Shown: in pieces, positions 1-5,189 of the stretch
How positions within the stretch are numbered: the first letter of the stretch is position 1
How the letters are laid out: the number at the start of each line of letters is the position of its first letter
Assembly (NCBI GenBank): GCA_021803885.1
Contig: JAJZKY010000300.1
Location: 1-6,154, forward strand
DNA from: Planctomycetota bacterium
GTDB lineage: Bacteria; Planctomycetota; Phycisphaerae; WQYP01; JAJZKY01
DNA length: 6,154 nucleotides
Reading direction: 5' to 3'
Program-made: the position numbers and the translations under genes
The notes under the pieces: model-generated
Database searches by the model: none
Told to the model about the DNA's origin: nothing
What the model saw: the letters and a program-made list of their open reading frames with translations, nothing else

Positions 1-39
1 TGTGGCGCCCAAAGCCTGCGGGGAAAAGATGATGCCTGC

Positions 40-45
40 AAGGAG
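40..45 (+). promoter_or_regulatory. Ribosome binding site of the barrel gene
   Basis: AAGGAG lies 5 bases upstream of the ATG at 51. It supports this start over the ATG at position 2, which opens an unrelated reading frame. No promoter can be identified in the 50 bases available. Confidence 0.75.
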
Positions 46-50
46 AAACC

Positions 51-1385
51 ATGCGTTCACGACGGAAGGGATTCATAAGCCTCAGCAAGTTAAGCGTGGG
101 CAAGGCCGCCACTTCTGCTGCTGCGACGGCGCTGGTGGTCGGAGTGTCAACGGCGATGGCCGCCGGTGGATTTTCTCAATATGCCACCACGCCAAATGAA
201 ATGGCAGTCGGCAACTATCTCAATTCGCTTCAAGGGGCGGGAACGCTGCCAAGCTCTATTTCACCGCAGATCAACGCGATTCTTTCCGGTTCGCCTTCGC
301 AGGTGAACACGGCGATCAATCAGCTTTCCCCGGCGGTGTATCAATATCTGCCCGATATCGCCCTGCAGGAACAGGTGTTTTTTGATCAGAATGTCTTCCA
401 GATGCTTCAGGATTCCTATTACTCGCCGGGGCCATCTCCCGCAATGGGGACTATGGGTGGTGGGACGGTGAATTCCAATGACATGTCGATGGGCCAGGGT
501 AGCGGCGCTGACGGCGGCATGATGGGCGGAATCATGAAATATGCCAAAGGACTGTCCGTCTATTCCTACTACAACTGGGTATCGGGTGATTTTGCATATT
601 CGCCAAGCGCCGCCCATTTTTCAGCCAGCAGCGTGTTTTTGGGTACCAATTACCATTGGTGCAAACCGGTGATTATCGGCGCCTCGATTTCATACACCGA
701 TCCGCAGGCGACGTTGGATCAATTTCAAAGTTCCGCCAAGCTGCAGGATTTGGGCTTCCAGGCGTATGCGTCGTATTACAAGAAGGGGATATTCCTCGCC
801 GGGCTTTTTGATTATTCCATTCTGGATGCGGACATTTACCGCAATATTAATTTTGACGGATCACTTACGTCCGCGCGGGGCGACACCGGCGGCAGCGTTT
901 ACAACGTGGCATTGGAAGGCGGCTACGACTTCAAGGCGCTCAAAAAGCACCTGATCTTCGGTCCGCTCGCCGGACTCTACTACACTCACGTCAACGTGCA
1001 GGGAACCAGTGAAACCAGCAGCCCGTTCGGCCTGAGCGTGTCGAAACAGCGCGTGGAATCACTCCGGTCGGAGATCGGCGGCCATGTGTCTTACGATCTG
1101 CCGGTTACGCACTGGCTTACTTTGGTGCCCTCGCTCAATGCGTTTTATTCGCACGAGTATCTCAACAGCAGCCGCGGTATCAATGCGTCGTTTGTCGGCA
1201 CAGGTTCCAATGCCTTTACGGTGGTGACCAATGGGCCGATTCGGGATACTGCATTGATGGGATTTTCACTCACGGCCAAAATCAGCAAGAACATCGGGGT
1301 CTTCACCGATTATGAAGCGCAATTTGCGGGCGGGCCCCACACGTACGCCCAGAGCGTAACGGCTGGTCTGCAGATCGGGTTCTGA
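51..1385 (+). CDS. Autotransporter-type outer-membrane beta-barrel protein, nearly passenger-less
   Basis: This 444-residue protein begins with a Sec signal peptide: basic residues R2-K6, a hydrophobic stretch around 19-34, and an Ala-x-Ala site ending near A37/A38. Residues about 46-125 match the segment that precedes the barrel in autotransporters: TPNEMAVGNYL, then a spacer, then AINQLSPAVYQYLPDIALQEQ. A Met/Gly-rich linker (132-162) follows. Residues about 164-444 show alternating amphipathic strands with many Tyr/Phe, as in a 12-strand translocator barrel, and end in the terminal Phe (LQIGF) typical of BAM substrates. Only about 8 mature residues precede the pre-barrel motif, so there is no real passenger. 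The likely location is the outer membrane; the cargo or pore role is unknown. It has a good ribosome binding site and its own terminator, so it probably ends a transcription unit. The family call is from motif recognition; a generic OmpA/OmpW-like barrel is the alternative. Confidence 0.85.
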   Translation: MRSRRKGFISLSKLSVGKAATSAAATALVVGVSTAMAAGGFSQYATTPNEMAVGNYLNSLQGAGTLPSSISPQINAILSGSPSQVNTAINQLSPAVYQYLPDIALQEQVFFDQNVFQMLQDSYYSPGPSPAMGTMGGGTVNSNDMSMGQGSGADGGMMGGIMKYAKGLSVYSYYNWVSGDFAYSPSAAHFSASSVFLGTNYHWCKPVIIGASISYTDPQATLDQFQSSAKLQDLGFQAYASYYKKGIFLAGLFDYSILDADIYRNINFDGSLTSARGDTGGSVYNVALEGGYDFKALKKHLIFGPLAGLYYTHVNVQGTSETSSPFGLSVSKQRVESLRSEIGGHVSYDLPVTHWLTLVPSLNAFYSHEYLNSSRGINASFVGTGSNAFTVVTNGPIRDTALMGFSLTAKISKNIGVFTDYEAQFAGGPHTYAQSVTAGLQIGF

Positions 1386-1409
1386 GGCTCAACATCCCTG
1401 GTATCCCCT

Positions 1410-1453
1410 GTCCCATCCGCAAATTGTGGTTGATTTGCGGATGGGACTTTTTT
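1410..1453 (+). terminator. Rho-independent terminator of the barrel gene
   Basis: A perfect 15-bp inverted repeat (GTCCCATCCGCAAAT at 1410-1424 and its complement at 1433-1447) encloses an 8-base loop. Six T follow at 1448-1453. It lies 24 bases after the barrel gene stop. There is no A tract on the left, so it should act only on plus-strand transcription. Confidence 0.93.
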
Positions 1454-1712
1454 GTTCGCTGCAGCAGATAGATACCCTTCCCATCGCCGCCCAAGTCGCC
1501 AAGGTTCGAGATCGGATGAGTTTACAAGGTTGCGATCGTAGACAACATGAAATTGTGCTGCCGCGCGATACTATTACCTTTAACAATGCGCTGCTGAGCT
1601 TCAATCGCCGCAATTTCAGTGGTTGATTCCACTATCCGGCATGACCACTGCCACTGCCACGGCGGGCCGTAAGAGCGGAAGCTGGCGGGTTTATTTCGCC
1701 GGCTGCTGCAAC
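1454..1712. other. Intergenic stretch without a supportable gene
   Basis: Between the terminator and the next promoter I see no convincing coding sequence. Small structures are present: a 5-bp hairpin (AGTGG 1618-1622 with CCACT 1629-1633), a short tandem CCACTG run (1645-1660, about 2.7 copies), and an 8-bp inverted repeat with one G-T pair (1680-1687 with 1697-1704) just ahead of the promoter. The one open frame across it (1426-1626) starts inside the terminator hairpin and has no ribosome binding site. Confidence 0.6.
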
Positions 1713-1721
1713 TGATATAAT
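1713..1721 (+). promoter_or_regulatory. Extended -10 promoter for the lipoprotein operon
   Basis: TGATATAAT combines a TGn extension with a perfect TATAAT hexamer at 1716-1721. No good -35 box sits 16-18 bases upstream, as is usual for extended -10 promoters. Transcription should start near 1728, giving a leader of about 50 bases. The 8-bp inverted repeat at 1680-1704 would overlap the -35 region and could be an operator, which is inference. Confidence 0.6.
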
Positions 1722-1777
1722 GGTTCTGCGTTCACAACTGCGGGGGTGGTGGGGCGCTTGATGATGGAGTTGGACTC

Positions 1778-2881
1778 ATGACGCTGAACTACAGATGGAT
1801 GGGCGGGTGTTGTGTTGCTCTGCTCGCACTGCTGCTGGCCGGTTGCGGGCAACCGGTACAAAATGTTGCCATTCCCGGCCCGCAGGATCAGGCAGCCTAC
1901 CAGCCCGTGCCTTATCAGAAGCCGCTCCCGCCGGGGGCGTTTGGTGAAACCGGTGGCAATCCGTACGGTGAACATGTGCCGCTCCCGGATGAGGCTGCGT
2001 ATGTGCAGGCGTATCAGGCGCAGCGCGAACCGCGGATCATGGTTGAGGTTCTCCGCCTGCCCACCTCCACCACCAATCGCCAGATATCGGCATCATCGGC
2101 CGACTTTGATGCCATTGAAATCTCCATGATCGACTATCTCAACGCCAACGGGCAGGTTGATATTCAGAGTGAATCGATGGCCCGGGAGGTGCTCAGCCGG
2201 GAGAGTTTTCTACGATTGCAGAATGGCGATCCGAAAGTGCTCCCGCTGCTCAAACACCAGTTAAAAACCGATGTGCTTATTGAGATCAAGGCCGCCCCGA
2301 CGGGCCAATCCAGCACCGGGCAACCGGCGATTCGGATGTTGGCCACCGCCGTCTCCACCACCGACGCTCGAATTCTCGGTGCCGCGTATGTCGATATGCC
2401 GCTGCCCATGAGCAAAACGAACATTAACATGTACACCGGCTATCTGGCAGACAAGATCATGCAGAAACTTGCCTCCATCTGGGGCGGATCGGCCACGGCG
2501 TACAACCCGATTGTCGTGCGTATCTACAACGCCGCCGGGATTGACGATCTCCTTGCACTCAAGCATTTTGTCGCCAAGGTGCCCGGTGTGCGGCTGGTGG
2601 TCAATCGCGGCATGACGGGGAGTTCCTCTACTGCGTACGGGCGCCTCGCGGTGCAGTATGATGGCTCGCCGGGGCGGTTTTATGAGGCACTCAAACGCAA
2701 TATCGGCGTATCGACCGGGATCAAGGCGTTTGATCTGCAGAATAATACTGTCGATCTGGAGGTAACCGGGCCGATGGTGCTCAAGACCGTCACCGTTAAA
2801 ACCAAAACCACCACCGTACGCACCCGCACTCAGGAACGTGTCATTCAGGAGCAGCCGATCAATCCGGCGGGATCGCAGTAA
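1778..2881 (+). CDS. LpoB/CsgG-like lipoprotein
   Basis: This 367-residue protein has a lipoprotein signal peptide with lipobox L20-A21-G22-C23, so C23 should be lipidated. Residues 24-85 are Pro/Gln/Gly-rich and likely a disordered stalk, as in LpoB. Residues about 86-232 look like the alpha/beta domain shared by LpoB, CsgG and TolB-N-type lipoproteins: a helix (DFDAIEISMIDYLNANGQ), then KHQLKTDVLIEIKAA, then ATAVSTTDARILGAA. Residues about 244-330 form a second alpha/beta unit containing a pGV-type strand (KVPGVRLVVNRG). The C-terminus (336-354) is a Lys/Arg-Thr-rich tail. TGGAG at 1765-1769, 8 bases upstream, supports the ATG. LpoB activates the peptidoglycan synthase PBP1B in Escherichia coli; that role here is inferred from fold and from the YcfL-like neighbour and is not proven. 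The second domain is not part of LpoB. Confidence 0.8.
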   Translation: MTLNYRWMGGCCVALLALLLAGCGQPVQNVAIPGPQDQAAYQPVPYQKPLPPGAFGETGGNPYGEHVPLPDEAAYVQAYQAQREPRIMVEVLRLPTSTTNRQISASSADFDAIEISMIDYLNANGQVDIQSESMAREVLSRESFLRLQNGDPKVLPLLKHQLKTDVLIEIKAAPTGQSSTGQPAIRMLATAVSTTDARILGAAYVDMPLPMSKTNINMYTGYLADKIMQKLASIWGGSATAYNPIVVRIYNAAGIDDLLALKHFVAKVPGVRLVVNRGMTGSSSTAYGRLAVQYDGSPGRFYEALKRNIGVSTGIKAFDLQNNTVDLEVTGPMVLKTVTVKTKTTTVRTRTQERVIQEQPINPAGSQ

Positions 2882-2898
2882 TATATTCACCGACCGAC

Positions 2899-2905
2899 GG
2901 AGGAG
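2899..2905 (+). promoter_or_regulatory. Ribosome binding site deciding the YcfL-like start
   Basis: GGAGGAG is separated by 7 bases (TATAAAA) from the ATG at 2913. The frame is open back to an ATG at 2838 inside the previous gene. That longer start would add 25 Arg/Ser-rich residues ahead of the lipoprotein signal and has no comparable site, so 2913 is chosen. Confidence 0.85.
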
Positions 2906-2912
2906 TATAAAA

Positions 2913-3365
2913 ATGAGATACAACAATAGATTTACAACAAATAGCGTCTCACGGCGGCTGAGTCTCTCGGGGCCGTGGGTGGCGGTTGCCGTGGCTTCAC
3001 TGGTTTGTCTGCTGCTTTCCGGCTGTCAGGGGCCGGTCGTGCCGTATGCCGATTCACTCTCTCCCTATCCGCAGATTCATCTCACCAGTTACAGCCTGCA
3101 GGGCAAAATTGTGGTGAAGGAGCCGATCGTATCGCGGGTGGGGGGCGGCCAGTTGGATGTGGTGGTGCCGGTACGCAATCTGACCGATCACACGCTTTAT
3201 CTTCAATATCAATACGCATTCCTCGATTCCCGGGGGGTCATGATTGAAGGTCGCAGCGGCTGGATGGACCTGCGGATTCCCGCCTATGCGATGGCACAGG
3301 CCCATTTCACCAGCATGACGCCCGAAGCGATGAATTTTGATCTGGACATCAGCCGCCTGCAGTAG
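2913..3365 (+). CDS. YcfL-like (DUF1425) lipoprotein
   Basis: This 150-residue protein has a lipoprotein signal peptide (basic R14-R15, hydrophobic 21-35, lipobox L35-S36-G37-C38). The mature part is a single small beta-rich domain. A strand with LDVVVPVRNLT (81-91) is followed by LYLQYQYAFLDSRGVMIE (95-112), then a W117 strand, and then MTPEAMNFDLDISR near the C-terminus. This order (hydrophobic strand, Tyr-rich strand, D-x-x-G turn, W, then a P-x-A-x-x-F-x-L motif) matches what I know of YcfL/DUF1425, a family of envelope lipoproteins without a settled function. It starts 31 bases after the LpoB-like gene and is probably co-transcribed with it. In enterobacteria ycfL lies beside lpoB, which supports both assignments. 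No clear terminator follows. Confidence 0.82.
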   Translation: MRYNNRFTTNSVSRRLSLSGPWVAVAVASLVCLLLSGCQGPVVPYADSLSPYPQIHLTSYSLQGKIVVKEPIVSRVGGGQLDVVVPVRNLTDHTLYLQYQYAFLDSRGVMIEGRSGWMDLRIPAYAMAQAHFTSMTPEAMNFDLDISRLQ

Positions 3366-3674
3366 CGCAGCCGCCCTTTCTCCGCTCCCTGCGCCGCTAA
3401 CAGCCTCTAAACGCCACGGATGCGAGGGATTGTGGGGGGCGGGCACCTCGCCCGCGTAGTGAGTATCTCCGCGCCCGCCGCGTCTCTACGCGAGACATGG
3501 TTTCGTACCTGCGGCATGGCGTAACCAACTTTTTCCTCACACGAAGCACGCATAGGTTTCGTCGCCAGGTCTGCTCGCTCCAGTAAACCGTCTTCCCCGA
3601 CCGCTGCGGTTAAGTTGGTTTTCTGTCAGTGGTGAAAATAGCGGCGTCGCCGTAGATATCCCGCCCTGAACATC
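3366..3674. other. Convergent intergenic spacer with small inverted repeats
   Basis: This 309-base spacer lies between the ends of two converging transcription units, and I see no gene in it. It holds a GCGGGC/GCCCGC hairpin (3439-3444 and 3450-3455) and a second copy of GCCCGCC at 3473-3479 that could pair with 3438-3444 instead. A GTCTC/GAGAC hairpin (3482-3496) follows. A 9-bp inverted pair AACCAACTT (3523-3531) and AAGTTGGTT (3612-3620) sits 80 bases apart. GGTTTCGT occurs twice (3499-3506, 3555-3562). None carries the T run of a standard terminator on either strand. Confidence 0.6.
3439..3455. repeat. GC-rich palindromic hairpin in the convergent spacer
   Basis: GCGGGC and GCCCGC flank a 5-base loop (ACCTC). 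This compact element sits 70 bases after the YcfL-like gene. It resembles the short intergenic palindromes scattered in many bacterial genomes, but whether it recurs elsewhere cannot be seen here. Confidence 0.45.
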
Positions 3675-4703
3675 CTACGACTTGAGCCGTTCCATGACCT
3701 TCTTGAGGTCATCCCACACCTTGGCGCGATTTTCAGGCGTATACGCCCGCAGCAGAAATGATGGATGATAGGTCGGCATGAGCGGAATGCCGCGATACGT
3801 CTGCCAGTTTCCCCGCACTCGAGTCACATTTTCAGCCCGACCGATCATGTATTTCAGCGCGGTGGCCCCCAGCGTCACGATAACCCTGGGGGCGATGATT
3901 TCAATCTGCTCATCAAGGTAGTTAATCCCGCGTTTCACCTCGGCGTCGGTCGGCGGACGATCCTTCAGGCGGCCTGTTTCAGAGTCTCGATCGGCGGCAC
4001 GGAGCTTGGCCACATTACCAATGTAAACCGCTTCCCGCGATAAACCCATCGCCTGAATCATTTTGTCCAGCAGTTGGCCGGATCGGCCGACAAACGGACG
4101 CCCCTGTTTATCTTCTTCCGCCCCGGGCCCTTCCCCGACAAACATCAGCGCCGCATTCGGATCACCCTCGCCGAAAACCACTCGTGTGGCAACATCGTTC
4201 ACGAATCGCTGGAGGTCTTTTTCTACCGCAAGCTCCAATTGCTTCAGAGCGGCGGCACGATCGGCGGGGGGGCTGGGCATGGGTTCTCTGAGTTTCGGCC
4301 GCATGAAATCTATGGGCATCGAATCTTCCACATTAAATGTAGCTGGCGTCGTAACCTTGGGCGCCGTGGTCGGAGCGCCGCGCGGGGCGACCATCTGAGC
4401 CGCAGCATCGCTTCGACGATTGATAGGCGGCGGCGTCATTCTGCGGTCGCTGATTTTATTCGGCGCTCCTGCCGGGCGATCTCCGCTTACCCCCCTTTGT
4501 TGGGCAGGCGGGGCACCCCAAGGCGCCTCGGCCATACCGAGCGCCAAGTCCATTTCGAGCGCCAGCCGAAGCATGGCACTGCGATACGGGTCATCTGACA
4601 TGCCTGTTGCACCATCCATGTTGAGCGACAAACCGGCACCCGCTGCGGCGGTCTTTACCGACCGCGGTGCCAACATGGTCGAGCCGCGCCGCGTCATCAT
4701 CAT
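3675..4703 (-). CDS. Family-4-type uracil-DNA glycosylase lacking the Fe-S cysteines
   Basis: This 342-residue protein should remove uracil from DNA to start base excision repair. Residues 1-150 are Ala/Pro-rich and look disordered. The catalytic domain spans about 151-342. Motif 1 is GEGPGAEED (190-198) followed by [13 protein letters not shown]. The next strand ends in YIGN with N230, and motif 3 is YHPSFLLR with H313. These are the family-4 signatures. The family normally binds a [4Fe-4S] cluster with four Cys: a C-x-x-C before the first strand, one in K-C-R-P-P, and one in E-x-x-x-C. None is present; the last two positions are L234 and G259, and the protein has no Cys at all. An insertion (about 236-247) separates K233 from RPPTDAEV. 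The start at 4703 directly follows the upstream stop, suggesting translational coupling; no Shine-Dalgarno is visible. Two more ATG codons follow at once, and M35 (4601) is a possible later start. Confidence 0.9.
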   Translation of the reverse strand: MMMTRRGSTMLAPRSVKTAAAGAGLSLNMDGATGMSDDPYRSAMLRLALEMDLALGMAEAPWGAPPAQQRGVSGDRPAGAPNKISDRRMTPPPINRRSDAAAQMVAPRGAPTTAPKVTTPATFNVEDSMPIDFMRPKLREPMPSPPADRAAALKQLELAVEKDLQRFVNDVATRVVFGEGDPNAALMFVGEGPGAEEDKQGRPFVGRSGQLLDKMIQAMGLSREAVYIGNVAKLRAADRDSETGRLKDRPPTDAEVKRGINYLDEQIEIIAPRVIVTLGATALKYMIGRAENVTRVRGNWQTYRGIPLMPTYHPSFLLRAYTPENRAKVWDDLKKVMERLKS

Positions 4704-5036
4704 TTATGACGATGTGGGGCGAATCTGCCTTTGGCGCGGATCCAGCTGCAGCGGGCCGTAAACCTGTTCGTACCGATTGACGACTTTGCTCAGTTCCACT
4801 GCCAGTTTTTTGGCCGTGTAAAAGCTCATCACCATGCGCTGGCTGAAATCAAGCACCACGGTATTGGGTTGATCATGATGCTGCAGGTTGATACCAAAAT
4901 CCACAAATAGTTCCTCGTGCGTACCCGCCATCCTGAAGATATTGGTGTACTGCGTTTCGAGTTTCTGGTCGCGAACCTGAACATTTACGGCCTGCGCCGC
5001 CGCTTCGCCGTTGGGGGGTGGAAGATTTTCTGACAT
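4704..5036 (-). CDS. DUF3467 domain protein
   Basis: This 110-residue soluble protein has no signal peptide. After a short Pro/Ala-rich start it shows the DUF3467 pattern: QYTNIF (29-34), EELFVDFG (41-48), QRMVMSFYTAKKLAVEL (66-82), then VNRYEQVYGPL (86-96). That is, an aromatic-Asn start, an E-x-F-x-D-F strand, an R-(M/V)-V-M-S strand and a closing helix with Y-E and G. The function of the family is unknown; members are small and usually solitary. A GGAG (complement of 5048-5051) lies 11 bases before the ATG, a rather long spacing. Its TAA stop is immediately followed by the glycosylase ATG, so the two are surely co-transcribed. Any functional link to repair is inference. Confidence 0.85.
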   Translation of the reverse strand: MSENLPPPNGEAAAQAVNVQVRDQKLETQYTNIFRMAGTHEELFVDFGINLQHHDQPNTVVLDFSQRMVMSFYTAKKLAVELSKVVNRYEQVYGPLQLDPRQRQIRPTSS

Positions 5037-5093
5037 ATTGATACGTGCTCCATAAGAAAAGGCCGCCAGGCCCGATACTTTTTACCATATGTC

Positions 5094-5122
5094 AACATAC
5101 ACCAGCCGACTGAAAATGTCAT
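5094..5122 (-). promoter_or_regulatory. Candidate promoter for the DUF3467-glycosylase operon
   Basis: Read on the minus strand, ATGACA (complement of 5117-5122, 5 of 6 to TTGACA) is followed by exactly 17 bases and TATGTT (complement of 5094-5099, 4 of 6 to TATAAT). The start would be near 5087, about 50 bases ahead of the DUF3467 ATG. A perfect TTGACA also occurs at the complement of 5090-5095, but no -10 box lies at a proper distance. Confidence 0.4.
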
Positions 5123-5148
5123 GGTTGCGGATGAAAATATGCCAATTC

Positions 5149-5157
5149 TGATATACT
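5149..5157 (+). promoter_or_regulatory. Extended -10 promoter for the HEAT-like gene
   Basis: TGATATACT has the TGn extension plus a hexamer matching TATAAT at 5 of 6. No convincing -35 box exists at 16-18 bases; the nearest TTG-type hexamer (TTGCGG, 5125-5130) is 21 bases away. The leader would be about 25-30 bases. The core CTGATATA is identical to that of the promoter at 1713-1721. Confidence 0.5.
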
Positions 5158-5179
5158 CGTGGTGTTCATGTTCGAGTTT

Positions 5180-5183
5180 GGAG
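5180..5183 (+). promoter_or_regulatory. Ribosome binding site deciding a GTG start
   Basis: GGAG lies 6 bases before GTG at 5190. The first in-frame ATG (5214) has no such site and would remove the basic N-terminal region of the signal peptide, so GTG is preferred. Confidence 0.7.
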
Positions 5184-5189
5184 AACATC

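Noticed and set aside
1426..1626. 66-codon open frame after the barrel gene
   Set aside because: Its start lies in the loop of the terminator hairpin, there is no ribosome binding site, and the product matches nothing I know.
1645..1660. CCACTG tandem repeat as a CRISPR or satellite
   Set aside because: There are fewer than three 6-base copies and no spacers, so it is most likely chance.
2838..2912. Longer start for the YcfL-like protein
   Set aside because: It would put 25 Arg/Ser-rich residues ahead of the lipoprotein signal and lies inside the upstream gene, whereas 2913 has a perfect GGAGGAG.
2261..2926. 221-codon minus-strand open frame opposite the LpoB-like gene
   Set aside because: It is antisense to a well supported lipoprotein gene, its product is Arg/Gly-rich without domains, and it has no convincing start signal.
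3482..3496. GTCTC/GAGAC hairpin as a terminator of the lipoprotein operon
   Set aside because: The stem is only 5 bp and no T run follows.
3420..3524. 34-codon open frame in the convergent spacer
   Set aside because: It has no Shine-Dalgarno, and its sequence is largely made of the GC-rich hairpins.
4074..4598. 174-codon plus-strand open frame opposite the glycosylase
   Set aside because: It is antisense to the glycosylase coding region and its composition is typical of a reverse-strand shadow in GC-rich DNA.
5090..5095. Perfect TTGACA on the minus strand as the -35 of the DUF3467 operon
   Set aside because: No -10-like hexamer lies 16-18 bases downstream; the ATGACA/TATGTT pair with a 17-base spacer fits better.
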